From positions 1 through 64,000 of the forward strand of contig SCRA01000055.1 in the NCBI GenBank assembly GCA_004297985.1: a DNA stretch of 64,000 nt, given 5' to 3'. Under the pieces are notes generated by a model, which worked only from the letters and a program-made list of their open reading frames with translations, was not told the DNA's origin and did not search any database. Of this stretch, positions 51,482 to 61,229 are shown one piece after another. Numbering within the stretch: position 1 is the stretch's first letter; each line of letters opens with the position of its first letter. The DNA comes from a bacterium. GTDB taxonomy: Bacteria; Vulcanimicrobiota; Vulcanimicrobiia; Vulcanimicrobiales; SCRA01. The translations under genes and the position numbers were made by a program.

Positions 51482-52392
51482 GCGAGGTGATGGTGGCGGG
51501 GATAGCGGCGCTGGCCGTCGTGCTGCTCTCGTTCGCGCAGGACGCCTTTCCTGGCTTGGCCTTCTACCATACATGGCAGTACGCACTCGCGCTGGCGGTA
51601 GGCATCGTGCTCGCCGCCAACTACGCGATGCGCCGGCGCCGCTATCGCTTGGCGATGCTGGGCATCGCCGCAGTCGGCCTGGCCGGACTCTACGCGGGCT
51701 TGGCGGGTGCCGACACCGCGCTGCTGATGCGCGGCCCCGGGCAGACCGTCCACGCCGCCGGCGGGGCCGTCGTGCATTTTCCCATTACCGATGCCCAGCA
51801 GGTGCGCGCGGGGACGGCGGTACTCGACGTGGCGGGGCGCGGTCCCCTGCGCCCGGGGGGGCGCAGCTACGCCGACTCCTCCGTGCTGATCTCGCAGATG
51901 CATCCTGCCGCCTACATCGACGCCTACGACGCCGCGGGACGCCACCTCACGATCACCCAGCCGCAGGGGACCTCCTTCCTCTCGCCGCTCCTGCTCTTCC
52001 CATCGCAGGCGCGGCTGCGCGATCGCACCTACGCCATCGACGTCTTCGCGCTCCCTGCGCTCTCGCAGACGGTGCAGGCGTTCTATTTCACCCCGGCCGA
52101 CATCGCCGCCGTGCAGCATGTCGCGCCTCCCCGTGACGCGGCTGTCCTCGTGGCGTTGACCGGCCGCAACCGCGCACTCGTGCCCCACGGCATCGCATTC
52201 CTGCGCCAGGGCGCAGCCAGCGACGTGGGCGGCGTGCATCTCACCGCCTCCATCGGCCATTACCCCGTGCTGGTGGTGGCCTCGGCGCCGTGGCCACCGC
52301 TGTTGATCGGGGGTGCGCTGCTGGCGATCGCTGGGGTGCTGATGCGCCGGCGCAAGGAGAACGGAGCGCTCTCCGCCGACGGCGCGGCCTAG
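51478..52392 (+). CDS. Membrane protein coupled to the TlpA-like lipoprotein (possibly ResB-like)
   Basis: This is a 304-residue protein. Two or three N-terminal hydrophobic helices (to ~80) precede a ~170-residue beta-rich extracytoplasmic domain, and one helix (~270-290, PPLLIGGALLAIAGVLM) comes before a basic C-terminus. The layout, helices flanking a large outside domain and a final helix ending in RRRK, recalls ResB/Ccs1 of cytochrome c assembly, and a ResA-like partner is coupled to it, but no conserved ResB histidine could be confirmed. Treat the ResB link as a guess. Confidence 0.6.
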   Translation: MSEVMVAGIAALAVVLLSFAQDAFPGLAFYHTWQYALALAVGIVLAANYAMRRRRYRLAMLGIAAVGLAGLYAGLAGADTALLMRGPGQTVHAAGGAVVHFPITDAQQVRAGTAVLDVAGRGPLRPGGRSYADSSVLISQMHPAAYIDAYDAAGRHLTITQPQGTSFLSPLLLFPSQARLRDRTYAIDVFALPALSQTVQAFYFTPADIAAVQHVAPPRDAAVLVALTGRNRALVPHGIAFLRQGAASDVGGVHLTASIGHYPVLVVASAPWPPLLIGGALLAIAGVLMRRRKENGALSADGAA

Positions 52393-52438
52393 GAGCCTGT
52401 CGGGCAGGTCGCCGACGACCCGCCCGCTTCGTGGTACA

Positions 52439-55096
52439 ATGGCGCGAGCAGGCATGGCACTTCGACGCTTGGCTGGCGTCCCTACCACTGCGCCGGCCCC
52501 TGGGGCGTTCGGAACGATCGCGCGGCCCAGGCTGTACGAGCGACTCGACAACGCGCTCACCATGCACGTCGCCTGTGTCGTCGCGCCCGCCGGCTACGGC
52601 AAGACTACTCTCGTGCGCCAGTACGTCGAACGCGCAAGGCGCCCGTCGGCCGCCGTGGCGGTACCCACGGGGGGCGGTCTGTTTCCGTTCGCCGGTGCCG
52701 TCGCGCAAGGGCTGCGAGAGATCGTTCCACACGCGGCGGACGACTTCGGCGGAGCGGCCGAGAGTGCGCGACGCGCCCCGCACCCCGAAGCGGTGCTGGC
52801 CGACTGGTTTGCGCATCTGCTGGCCGGGCAGGCGCCGCTGCTGGTCATCGACGACGTGGACCACCTCCGCGACGGCAGCGGAGCAGCCTTTCTGTGCGAG
52901 CTGATCGAGCGCGCGACCGATGCGCGCTTCTTGATTCTCTCGCGCTCCACGCCGCCGTTGCCGCTGACGCGTTGGCTGGCCTACGGCGAGATCGACTTTC
53001 CTATCGACCTCGCGGAGCTCCGCTTCCGCGACGAAGAGGTGCGCGCGTACGTGCACGGCAGCGGCCTCGTGCTCCCGGCGCAGACGCTCGAGCGCGTGGT
53101 CCAGCTTGCCGGCGGCTGGCCGATGGCCGCGGCGCTGGCAGCGCGCGCGGCTGCGCGTACGGGCGGCGACCTGCGCCAGATCGAGGGGGCGACGCGCGAG
53201 ATCCTCTTCGACTTCTTTGCCGACGAGATCTTCGCCTCACTACGGCCCGAGGTGCGCCGCTTCGTGGTCGACACCAGCATCTTCGAAGTGCTCGATATCC
53301 CGCTTCTGGAGGTGCACGTTCGCTATGCGCAGGCGCGGGCGATCCTGGAGCAGCTCCTCCACGACGGGATCTTCGTCTTCCGCGAGAGCAACGACGTCTA
53401 TCGCTACCAGAGCCTCTTCCGCGCCTTCGCGCGACACGAGCTGCAGCGCCGTCCTGCGGCGGAGCGCCGCGAAGCCTACCTTGCCGCCGCCGAGACGCTG
53501 GTGGCGGGGGAGCGGGATGCCGAGGCGCTGATGCTGCTGACCGAGGCGGGGGAGCGTGCGCGCCTGCAGCACCTCGCCGGCGAGCGCTTTCGCGAGATCT
53601 TCCGCGCTGGGCGTGCCGACGCGCTGCTGGGCGCCCTGGATGCCTTGGACGAACCCAACGACCCCGAGGTGCTGGCGTTGCGCGCATTGGTCTTGGTGCG
53701 CACGGAGCGCGCGAGCGAAGTTCCGGAGCTGGCGCGCCGCGTCGAGGCGAACCGGGAGAAGGGCATCGCGCGTCTGCAGGCACGTCTCGCGCTGGCTACC
53801 TATCTCTCGCACGAGATGCGCTACGCCGAGGCGATGGAGGTGGTGCGCACGGAGACGGCGGCGAGCCTGCTGCCGCGTGCCATCGCTTTCGACTTCTACG
53901 CCCTGGCCGTCGACGCCCTGACGGAGCTAGGCGAGAGCGGAGAGGCGCAGCGCTACCTCCAACAGATGTCCCCGCTGGCCACGCCCGCGCAACGCTACCG
54001 CGTCGCCTACGCCAATCTCGTGCTCTCGTTCAGCCGCAGCGATCTGAGTTTGGTGGAGCGCTTCGCCGAGGAACTCCTGGCCGAGGCGGAAGCTGAGCGC
54101 GATCTCCAGACTGCGGCACGGGCGCGCATCGGCTTGGCGAGGATAGCGATGCAGCGCGGTGAGAGTGCGGAAACTCAACGCCTATCGCGTGAGGCGGCTG
54201 ATGCGTTCCGCCGAGCCGGCGACGCCCACAGCGAGACTTTCGCGTTGATGCCGTTGGTCCACGCAGCAAGTGAGGCGGGGCAGTTCGAACACATGCGTGA
54301 GGGCATCGCTCGTCTCGAGGCGTTGGGGGCTCTGGGGATAGGACGCTGGGCCTACGATGTCTGCGTCCCGCCGGCACAGGCGATCGAGCGTGCGGCGCAG
54401 GGCGACCTTAGCAGCGCATTCGAGACTCTCAACGCGCGGCCGACGCTTCCGGCGCGGAACTACACCACCTTGCGCCTGGCGGAGATCGCCTTCTACGCCG
54501 CAGGGGCCGCGCGTCGCGAGGAGGCCGAGGCGCGGGTGGCCGAGTGTCTCGAACGGCTGCGGGAGGCGACGCCGTCGAGCGTTGAGGTTTCGCAACGCAT
54601 GGTGCTGGCGTTGGTCTATCTAGCCCATGCCAATTTAGTGCTCGGTAGGCTGGAGCGCGCTCATAGCCTCCTCGAACAGTTGGGGCGAGCCAAGGGAGCC
54701 TTGGAGCGTAAAGCGCATCTCCTCTTCGACGTCGCCTGGGCGACCTATCTGCAAGCCAGCGGCCACGGTGCGGGAGAAGAGCGACGCGCCGTCGCCCTCG
54801 AGCGCATGGCTCAGGCCGGGTTCCAGGGGTTGGCGGCGGTTTTCCAGCACCTCGGTGTGCTGCCGGTCGAGGCTGCAGAGGAGTCGGCGGGCGGCGTGCT
54901 GGGCAGCTTGACAAAGACGGAACTCGCTCTGCTGGTCATGGCAGCCGAAGGTTTGGCCTCCAAGCAGATCGCCGAGCGCCTGGGGCGCAGTCCTCAGACG
55001 GTGGACAAGCACCTCTCCAACGCGTTGCGCAAGCTGAACTGCCGCTCGAGAGCCGAGGCCGTGGCCCTAGCGCGTCGCCATGGCTTCCTGGACTAG
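52439..55096 (+). CDS. MalT-like LuxR-family ATP-dependent regulator
   Basis: This is an 885-residue protein of the LAL/STAND type. The N-terminal ATPase has Walker A VAPAGYGKTTLVRQ (~45-58) and Walker B PLLVIDDVDHL. A winged region and a long helical, TPR-like array (~330-800) follow. The C-terminal ~65 residues form a LuxR helix-turn-helix: LTKTELALLVMAAEG, then ASKQIAERLGRSPQTVDKHLSNALRKLNCRSRAEAV. Such proteins bind an inducer in the repeat region and activate transcription on oligomerisation. The inducer is unknown. ATG 52439 lacks a strong ribosome site. Confidence 0.9.
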   Translation: MARAGMALRRLAGVPTTAPAPGAFGTIARPRLYERLDNALTMHVACVVAPAGYGKTTLVRQYVERARRPSAAVAVPTGGGLFPFAGAVAQGLREIVPHAADDFGGAAESARRAPHPEAVLADWFAHLLAGQAPLLVIDDVDHLRDGSGAAFLCELIERATDARFLILSRSTPPLPLTRWLAYGEIDFPIDLAELRFRDEEVRAYVHGSGLVLPAQTLERVVQLAGGWPMAAALAARAAARTGGDLRQIEGATREILFDFFADEIFASLRPEVRRFVVDTSIFEVLDIPLLEVHVRYAQARAILEQLLHDGIFVFRESNDVYRYQSLFRAFARHELQRRPAAERREAYLAAAETLVAGERDAEALMLLTEAGERARLQHLAGERFREIFRAGRADALLGALDALDEPNDPEVLALRALVLVRTERASEVPELARRVEANREKGIARLQARLALATYLSHEMRYAEAMEVVRTETAASLLPRAIAFDFYALAVDALTELGESGEAQRYLQQMSPLATPAQRYRVAYANLVLSFSRSDLSLVERFAEELLAEAEAERDLQTAARARIGLARIAMQRGESAETQRLSREAADAFRRAGDAHSETFALMPLVHAASEAGQFEHMREGIARLEALGALGIGRWAYDVCVPPAQAIERAAQGDLSSAFETLNARPTLPARNYTTLRLAEIAFYAAGAARREEAEARVAECLERLREATPSSVEVSQRMVLALVYLAHANLVLGRLERAHSLLEQLGRAKGALERKAHLLFDVAWATYLQASGHGAGEERRAVALERMAQAGFQGLAAVFQHLGVLPVEAAEESAGGVLGSLTKTELALLVMAAEGLASKQIAERLGRSPQTVDKHLSNALRKLNCRSRAEAVALARRHGFLD

Positions 55097-55192
55097 CTGC
55101 GGTCTACCCAATTTTTGGTAGAGTTTTCCATCTGCTCGGAGCACTACGATAGGTCCAAGGTACTACTGCTTCTTCACCTTGGAGGCTATTGC

Positions 55193-55348
55193 ATGACCCG
55201 CGTTTTCGCCGCCCTCGTTCTCGGTGCCAGCATCCTCGGCCTCGCGGCCTGCTCGGGCGGCGGCTCGAGTTCGATGACCCCCGCCACGCAGAGTATCGCG
55301 CAGGGCCAGACGAGCCCCGATAGCGGCGGAATGCCGCCGAACCACTAG
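55193..55348 (+). CDS. Small lipoprotein
   Basis: This 51-residue protein consists of a lipoprotein signal (MTRVFAALVLGASILGLAAC) followed by ~30 residues rich in Gly, Ser, Thr and Gln. The lipid-modified Cys would be residue 20. GGAGG lies 8 bases before the ATG, so translation is well supported. It stands alone between the LuxR regulator and the HD-like protein. Function is unknown; such short lipoproteins are frequent in this kind of genome. Confidence 0.7.
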   Translation: MTRVFAALVLGASILGLAACSGGGSSSMTPATQSIAQGQTSPDSGGMPPNH

Positions 55349-55402
55349 TTCGACTCCGTTCTCCTACCGGGTGTGAAGCAGTAAGGAAGTCGAGAGCTAA
55401 TC

Positions 55403-56398
55403 ATGGTCGCCACCGCTTGGGATATTCAACTGGGCCACGAGTTCGGCGAGCCGTTCACGATCCACGGGATCGGAACGGTTCACGGCGGCAGCATGGCCGG
55501 TCACGGCATCGTCGACCGTCTACGCGCCGATCTCGCCGCCCTGTTGAGTTCCCGCAAGGAGGCGATCGTCGAGGCCATCTACGATCGGGCCGGCTTCGCA
55601 TCCGCCCATCAGGTGACCATTCGACCCGATAACCTCGCCGTGCGGTTCGTCGAGCGCGTCATCGAAGGGCTTCGAGACGACGATTTCGCTCCGCTCATGG
55701 ACTGGGTGCGCGAGCTCCATCACCTCGCCGACCGGCGCATGCTGGCGGAGATCGACATCCCGCGCATGCTCGACGCCGGCTGTGCCCTAGCGATCAGCGC
55801 CGCGGCCTCTATTCGCGACGAGATCACCGACATCGCGCTCTTCTTCGCCGAGCTCCGCCAGGAGCTGCAAGGCGCCTACGTACGCTCCGCAATCCGTGCC
55901 GCCGAGCGCGCGAAACCGGCAACACCCCCGGCGCGAGCGCCTCGACCCCGCGGCGCGCACTTCGACAATCTCGCCGCGGAGATCGCGCGCGAGCTGGGAC
56001 TCCATGAGCGCTCCTGCTCGTTCATGGCGCACTTCGATCGGCTCCGCGCCGCCGGCATCCCCGGCGTTCCCGCGGAGCTGTTGGGTGATGAGACCCCTCT
56101 CACCCGCACCGAGCTCGAGCTTGTCGCGGGTCATGCTTCGATGGGGGCGGAGTCGGTGGCGCGCCTGGAGGCATGGCGCGCGCTCGCAACGGTTGAGCTC
56201 CATCGCGACGAGCGTTGGGAGGCGCACGAGCGCCATACTCCGCTCGCTTCGCGCATCATCGCCGTCGTCGACGCGTACGGCGGGATGCTGGCGAGGCACC
56301 GCTCCCCGCAGCGCGCGCTGGCAGCGCTCGAGGGCGAGGCGGGGAAGCGGTGGGATCCGGAAGTCGTTGCCGCCGCGGTGCGCCTGCTGCGGGAGTAG
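55403..56398 (+). CDS. Protein with a degenerate HD-GYP-like C-terminal domain
   Basis: This is a 331-residue protein. Residues ~30-175 are helical and resemble the N-terminal domain of some regulators (GLRDDDFAPLMDWVRELHHLADRRM). Residues ~190-331 line up with an HD-GYP domain: MAHFDRLRAAGIPG stands where MHDIGKVGIPD is expected, LTRTELELVAGHASMGAESVARLE where the post-HD helix lies, HRDERWEAHERHTPLASRIIAVVDAYGGML where the GYP loop and IxDVFDAL helix lie, and WDPEVVAA matches FDPxVV. The HD pair and GYP motif are lost, so it should be inactive as phosphodiesterase and could be a binding or HDOD-like protein. The alignment is by eye. Confidence 0.65.
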   Translation: MVATAWDIQLGHEFGEPFTIHGIGTVHGGSMAGHGIVDRLRADLAALLSSRKEAIVEAIYDRAGFASAHQVTIRPDNLAVRFVERVIEGLRDDDFAPLMDWVRELHHLADRRMLAEIDIPRMLDAGCALAISAAASIRDEITDIALFFAELRQELQGAYVRSAIRAAERAKPATPPARAPRPRGAHFDNLAAEIARELGLHERSCSFMAHFDRLRAAGIPGVPAELLGDETPLTRTELELVAGHASMGAESVARLEAWRALATVELHRDERWEAHERHTPLASRIIAVVDAYGGMLARHRSPQRALAALEGEAGKRWDPEVVAAAVRLLRE

Positions 56399-56504
56399 AG
56401 CATAGGCGAGAAAAGATGTAGCGCGCGCTTCACAAGCGGTGTGGGCGGCGCGCGCTGGGGTTGAGGCTCGAGACCGCGAGGTTTCGCCTCCCCGCTGCCA
56501 GCGG

Positions 56505-56527
56505 GCCGGCATTCCCCCAATGCCGGC
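56505..56527. terminator. Bidirectional hairpin between convergent genes
   Basis: A 9-bp perfect stem (56505-56513 with 56519-56527) around CCCCC lies between the gene ending at 56398 and the convergent tldE ending at 56568. It can fold on either strand. Confidence 0.65.
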
Positions 56528-56567
56528 TCGTTGAATGAGGGGGTCCTGAACGTAGATCGGCGATTCC

Positions 56568-57899
56568 CTAGAATTCGGTTCCGCTGGAGAAGTGAAACCG
56601 TTCGACCTTGACGGCGGGGACGACGCACTGGTAGGCGTAACCGCCCGTGCGCATCAGCTCGCGGGCGGGCTCGCAGGCACGTAGAACACCCAGGATCGAC
56701 TGATTGAAGCGCATGTTGCGCACGCCTCCGGCGATGCGCCCGTTCTCGATCAAGAACGTGCCGTCGCGCGTCATTCCCGTGACGATCGTCTGACGCTGGT
56801 CCACGGGGCGAATGTACCAAAAACGCGTGATCAGCAGGCCGCGCTTGGTCTGCGCGATCAGCTCCTCGCGGCTCTTGGTTCCCGGCTCCAGGATCAGCGT
56901 GCGCGGCTGGGGGCCGTAGGCGTTGGGCGCGGGCAAGGCATGTCCCGTGTTCGCGACGCCCAAACGCGCGGCGTAGTACGCGTCGGTGACCACGTGCCTG
57001 CCGACGCCGCGGTCGATCAGGGTCACAGGCCGAGTAAGGCTGCCCTCGAAATCGAAAGGCATCCCCAGCACCTCGGGATGGGCGTAGTCATCGCGGATGG
57101 TGACGTTGTCTCCGGCGTACGTGCGATCGAGGCCGTCGCTGAGAAAACTGGATCCGTCGACGTAGGACTGAGCACTGAAGTGCTGGGCTAGATAGCTGAG
57201 CAGTTCGCCGAAGGCAGCCGGCTCGATGATCACCGTCCAATCGCCTACGTCTACGGCCTGCGGATCGCTGCCCAGGCGCGCCTTCTCCGCTGCGCGTCCC
57301 GCTACGGCCCGACCGTCGAGCGCGCGCTGATCGCGTACGTGCTGCTCGGCGAAGCCGGTGGAGTTGCCGGCGTTGGCCTTGACGTTGATCCCCGCGTCGG
57401 TGGCGTCGTAGGAGGCCAGCAACCCCGCGCTGGTAGCGAGCGTGACACCGCTCGAGGCGGTGGTCACGAAGCCCGCGCCCCACTGGTTGTGGCCCTCCAT
57501 CTGCGCGAAGATCGTCTCGGTGACGTCGGCGCGGCGTTGCGCGCCTGCCTGTGCCGTGGCCGAGACGAAGGCTCCCTGCGGCGTAGTGAAGGTGCCGCCG
57601 CCTGCCAGCGGCGACATCTCCGCATCCTCCGGCGAGAGGCGCGCGATCTCGAGAGCGCGCTCCGCGGTGCGCCGCAATCCGGGCTCATCGAGCGCGTCGC
57701 AGGAAGCCACGCCCTGCCGCTTGCCGTCGACGGCGCGAATGCGCACGGTAAGGTTGCGCTGCGCCACGTTCTGGTGAATCGAGTTGTGGGTGAAGCGCGT
57801 CAGCGCCGAGTCGTCGTCGAAGACACAGACTTCCGTAGCCGGAGCGGGCGAGAGATTCAAGACCCGGCGCGCCAGCGCCTCGCGTTCGCTAACCTGCAT
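56568..57899 (-). CDS. tldE: TldE/PmbA-family protease subunit
   Basis: This 443-residue member of the TldD/PmbA family lacks the HExxxH metal site, as TldE does. It has the N-terminal DxxL pattern with TRFTHNSIHQNVAQRNLTVRIRA, VGDWTVIIEPAAFGELLSYL in the middle, and NGRIAGGVRNMRFNQSIL near the end. TldE forms a heterodimer with TldD and helps to unfold or place peptide substrates. Its start lies 11 bases inside tldD, so expression is coupled. Confidence 0.9.
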   Translation of the reverse strand: MQVSEREALARRVLNLSPAPATEVCVFDDDSALTRFTHNSIHQNVAQRNLTVRIRAVDGKRQGVASCDALDEPGLRRTAERALEIARLSPEDAEMSPLAGGGTFTTPQGAFVSATAQAGAQRRADVTETIFAQMEGHNQWGAGFVTTASSGVTLATSAGLLASYDATDAGINVKANAGNSTGFAEQHVRDQRALDGRAVAGRAAEKARLGSDPQAVDVGDWTVIIEPAAFGELLSYLAQHFSAQSYVDGSSFLSDGLDRTYAGDNVTIRDDYAHPEVLGMPFDFEGSLTRPVTLIDRGVGRHVVTDAYYAARLGVANTGHALPAPNAYGPQPRTLILEPGTKSREELIAQTKRGLLITRFWYIRPVDQRQTIVTGMTRDGTFLIENGRIAGGVRNMRFNQSILGVLRACEPARELMRTGGYAYQCVVPAVKVERFHFSSGTEF

Positions 57900-59340
57900 A
57901 GCCCACCCCCACCTCGATGTCGCGGAAGCGTGCCGGCGCGGCGCACTGCGAGGTGCGCCCCGTCTGCATCGGCTCGCCCTTCCCGCAATTGGGCGTTCCC
58001 CACGCTTCCCACGAGTTGGCGTCGGCGACGGCGTCGCAGGAGTTCCAGAAGCGCGGCGTCATGCCGCCGTACGTCGGGTTCTTCACCATGCGCGTGCGCT
58101 TTCCGTCGACGATCTCCCAGCCGATCTGGCAGCCGAACTGAAAGTTCAGCCGCCGGTCGTCGATCGACCACGAGCGGTTCGACTCCATGTAGATGCCGTG
58201 CTTGATCCCTTCGAAGAGCTGCTCGAACGGCGTCGCGCCCGGAAGCAGATTCAGATTACACATGCGGATCATCGGCACGTGCATCCAGGACTCGGCGCGC
58301 ACGCAGGCGTTGGTCGCGCGGCCGATGCGCCGCGCGGTATCGCGCGACATCAAGTAGCCGCGCAGGACCCCTTCGCGAATGATATCGGAGCGCACGCTCT
58401 TGGCGCCCTCGTCGTCGTAGCCGCAGGTGGCGAAGCCCAGTGGGAGCGTGTTGTCGACCACGATGGTGACCAGCGGCGAGCCGTACTGCAGACGATCCAG
58501 TTGATCGATCTCGAGAAACGACGTGCCGGAGAAGTTCGCCTCCCAGCCCATCACGCGGTCGAGCTCCGCGGGATGGCCGCAGGACTCGTGGATCTGAAGC
58601 GAGACTTGCGAGCCGCCGAGCACCACGTCCATCGTTCCCTGGGGGCACTGCGGTGCGGAGAGGAGGGCCACCGCCTCTTCACCGATGCGCTGCGCGTTCT
58701 CACGCAGCGCGGCCTTGCGGATGATCTCGTAGCCGCCGCCTTGGTAGAGGCCGTTGTCACCGGGCCACGTGCGGTCCTGGGCATCGCCGCCGTCGACGGC
58801 CAGCGCCTCGATCCCGCTCCCGCTCTGCGCGGTCTCCTGGGCGATGCGGCTGCCGATGCTGGAGTAGAACTCGGACTCCTTGCGCCAGAGATCCATCCAG
58901 GCACGCCCCACGCGGATCCGCGGCGCGACGTGGAGCAGCCGCTCCGCGTCGAGCAAGAGTCCGACACGCTCGGCGAGCGGGACGCTGCGCGGATCCTCCT
59001 CCATCGGGGTGGCGTAGCGATCGACATAAGCCTCGCTCGGCGCCTCTCCGAAACGCTCGCGCGCGATCGCGGAACCGGCTTTAGCGATCTCCACGGCACG
59101 CGCCGCCGTCTGATCGATACCGCGGTCCGAGGTATCCGGAGAGGCGGCAAAGCCCCATGCGCCCTCGTAGAAGGCGCGGATACCGTAACCGATGCTCTCG
59201 TCGTCGGAGAGCGTGGCGACGCGTCCGTTGCGGACCTCGATGTTCTCACTGCGGTCGCGCTCGAATCGCACGTCCGCGTACTGTGCGCCGCGTGCCGCGG
59301 CCGTGTCCAGCGCGCGCTGCGCCGCCGACTCGTACGTCAA
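57889..59340 (-). CDS. tldD: TldD-family metalloprotease
   Basis: This is a 483-residue catalytic subunit of the TldD/E pair. The zinc motif is SLQIHESCGHPAELDR (HExxGH type). It also has YADVRFERDRSENIEVRNGRV, GTSFLEIDQLDRLQYGSP and VRAESWMHVPMIRMCNL. TldD/E cleaves unfolded peptides and is known for maturing some ribosomally made peptides (microcin B17, CcdA removal). No obvious peptide precursor lies next to the pair, so a general peptidase role is likely. Confidence 0.92.
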   Translation of the reverse strand: MTYESAAQRALDTAAARGAQYADVRFERDRSENIEVRNGRVATLSDDESIGYGIRAFYEGAWGFAASPDTSDRGIDQTAARAVEIAKAGSAIARERFGEAPSEAYVDRYATPMEEDPRSVPLAERVGLLLDAERLLHVAPRIRVGRAWMDLWRKESEFYSSIGSRIAQETAQSGSGIEALAVDGGDAQDRTWPGDNGLYQGGGYEIIRKAALRENAQRIGEEAVALLSAPQCPQGTMDVVLGGSQVSLQIHESCGHPAELDRVMGWEANFSGTSFLEIDQLDRLQYGSPLVTIVVDNTLPLGFATCGYDDEGAKSVRSDIIREGVLRGYLMSRDTARRIGRATNACVRAESWMHVPMIRMCNLNLLPGATPFEQLFEGIKHGIYMESNRSWSIDDRRLNFQFGCQIGWEIVDGKRTRMVKNPTYGGMTPRFWNSCDAVADANSWEAWGTPNCGKGEPMQTGRTSQCAAPARFRDIEVGVGYAG

Positions 59341-59393
59341 ACCCCAGCCTCCTCGTTGATCGTTTGCAAGGGACAGACCGCCCGGTCGCTTCG

Positions 59394-61229
59394 TTAACGC
59401 GTCTGAGGCGGCCTGGCGATGACGGGCGAGGGCGTTATCGTGCCGGGATAGGTGAGCGCGGGGTCACGCAGGCGCAGCGTGCCGGAGCGCATCCCGTCGC
59501 GAGCGACGAGGTAGACGTCCTCGATGGTGAGCGGGACGAGGGCGCCGGCGGGAAGGGGCGTCTGGACGCGGCGCCAGCCGCTCCAGTTGATGTGCTGCGC
59601 GAGCGTCAAGGCATACTGCCGGCCGCGGGCGTCGGCCACGCGCAGGCGCAGCCATCCGTCGCCCGCGTCGCCTTCCACTTCGAGCGAGAACGCGACGGGG
59701 TGGCCGCCAAGCGCGATGGCCGTTCGCGCGTACGCCGCGCGCTCCCCTTGCGTGAAGTCGTAATGGAGCGCGAGGCAGGCGCACTCGTCGTCCTGCGTGA
59801 GACTGCCGGCGCCCGCGGGGTAGCTGGCGAAGGTGAACCACGCGGGCTGCCAAGGCAACGCCACGCGATGCTCTCCCGTGCCCAGCTCGAGGCGCGCCTG
59901 CGCCCCTTCGGCCTGGGCCGTCACCACGGCGCTCGCCGGCGTCTCGGGCGCCGTATAGACGCCTCCCTCCAGGTTGCCGCCTCCTGCCACATTCCAGCGT
60001 ACGGCACCGTCCACGACCACCCGCCGGCCGGCCTCGTCGTAGCCGGCAGCCTCGAGGGGGACCGCCGCGCCGGGAGACGGGTTGATCGTGGGGGCCTGGA
60101 TCTCCAGGCGCTGGAGTCGCGGCGCGACCTCAATCGGCGTCTCGGTGTGAAGCATGCCGGAGGCGACTTCCAGCATCCCGGTGCCCACCGCCGTCGCTGA
60201 GAGCTGCAGGCTCACTCCATCGACGGCTCCCAGATCTGCCGGCGCGGCGGTCAGGATGGGCGGCGCCGGCAGCGGCGCGGGGTGATCACCCCCGTCGACG
60301 GCCGCCACGCGCAAGGAAACGCGCGCCCCCGGGAGAGCGAAAATGCTCCGCGGCCGCACCACCAGGCGCGCCGCCGGCCCCTCAGGGGCTGAGCTCAGCA
60401 CCTCGAGAGCGTCGGCTACTGGGCGCTCGCGGCCATCGGAGGGGCGATTGAGCAGAGCGGCGCCGGCATCGCCAAGGGGCCGGGCGACGATCGTGGCGCT
60501 GCCGCCCGAGTCGAGGCCCATGGCATCGCGCGCGCCGAGCCCCTGGAAGAGGGCGGCGAACTCGTTGCGCAACAGGCCCACGGAGTAGCCGGGCTGATGG
60601 CCGTCTACCTCCACCAAGAGCAGCGTGGACGGCAACTCGGTCCCCACGCCGGCCATCGGGAAGCGCACCTTGTCGGTCCCATTGTCCGGAGCGGTGGGGT
60701 CGTCGACGGGCTGGCCGTCCCGCAGCAGCATGGGGCCCCCGCCGACGGCCTGAACGACGGGCGAGCCGTCGATCGTAACTGCGGGGGGCGCGCCGGACGC
60801 GGGGTCGAGGGCGGGTATGCCGATCACCGCGGTCCCCGTGGGGAGGATGCCGAGTGCCGGGCGCCCGTACCCCGGCGGATGGAGGACCACGCCGTCCTGC
60901 ACGAGCACGTTGGTCGGCGCGTTGCTGCGATCGATGTCGAAGAAGTCGCCGTTGACGGCGGCCACGGCGCCGGTGCGCAGCGCCATCGAGCGCACCGTCT
61001 CCGCTTGCGAGCCGGTAAGCAGCCCTTGGGAGAGCGCCGTACGCACGTGGACCGTGGGATCGGAGAGGTCGGCAACGACGATATGGATCACCAGCGGCCC
61101 CGAGCTCGTACGCAGGTCGTACTCGGCGCGTACCACGCCTGGAGCGACGTCCTCGTAGCGGCGCTGCTCCGCTTGCACGGCGGGGAACGGAGGCGGCGGC
61201 GCGAGCGTCGCAGGCAATGCGAGCATCAC
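59394..61229 (-). CDS. Secreted phosphodiester glycosidase (NAGPA/DUF2233 domain)
   Basis: This is a 611-residue protein. A short N-terminal hydrophobic stretch (LALPATLAPPPPFPA) may be a weak signal peptide. Residues ~60-280 form a phosphodiester glycosidase domain: AAVNGDFFDI, AVGGGPMLLRDG, LLVEVDGHQPGYSVGLLRNEFAAL and GARDAMGLDSGGSATIV with the conserved DGGGS-like acid. The remainder (~290-611) is beta-rich, with Ig-like and carbohydrate-binding-like modules. Enzymes of this family release sugars from phosphodiester-linked glycans. GTG 61229 overlaps the preceding stop; ATG 61226 is also possible. Confidence 0.85.
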   Translation of the reverse strand: MMLALPATLAPPPPFPAVQAEQRRYEDVAPGVVRAEYDLRTSSGPLVIHIVVADLSDPTVHVRTALSQGLLTGSQAETVRSMALRTGAVAAVNGDFFDIDRSNAPTNVLVQDGVVLHPPGYGRPALGILPTGTAVIGIPALDPASGAPPAVTIDGSPVVQAVGGGPMLLRDGQPVDDPTAPDNGTDKVRFPMAGVGTELPSTLLLVEVDGHQPGYSVGLLRNEFAALFQGLGARDAMGLDSGGSATIVARPLGDAGAALLNRPSDGRERPVADALEVLSSAPEGPAARLVVRPRSIFALPGARVSLRVAAVDGGDHPAPLPAPPILTAAPADLGAVDGVSLQLSATAVGTGMLEVASGMLHTETPIEVAPRLQRLEIQAPTINPSPGAAVPLEAAGYDEAGRRVVVDGAVRWNVAGGGNLEGGVYTAPETPASAVVTAQAEGAQARLELGTGEHRVALPWQPAWFTFASYPAGAGSLTQDDECACLALHYDFTQGERAAYARTAIALGGHPVAFSLEVEGDAGDGWLRLRVADARGRQYALTLAQHINWSGWRRVQTPLPAGALVPLTIEDVYLVARDGMRSGTLRLRDPALTYPGTITPSPVIARPPQTR

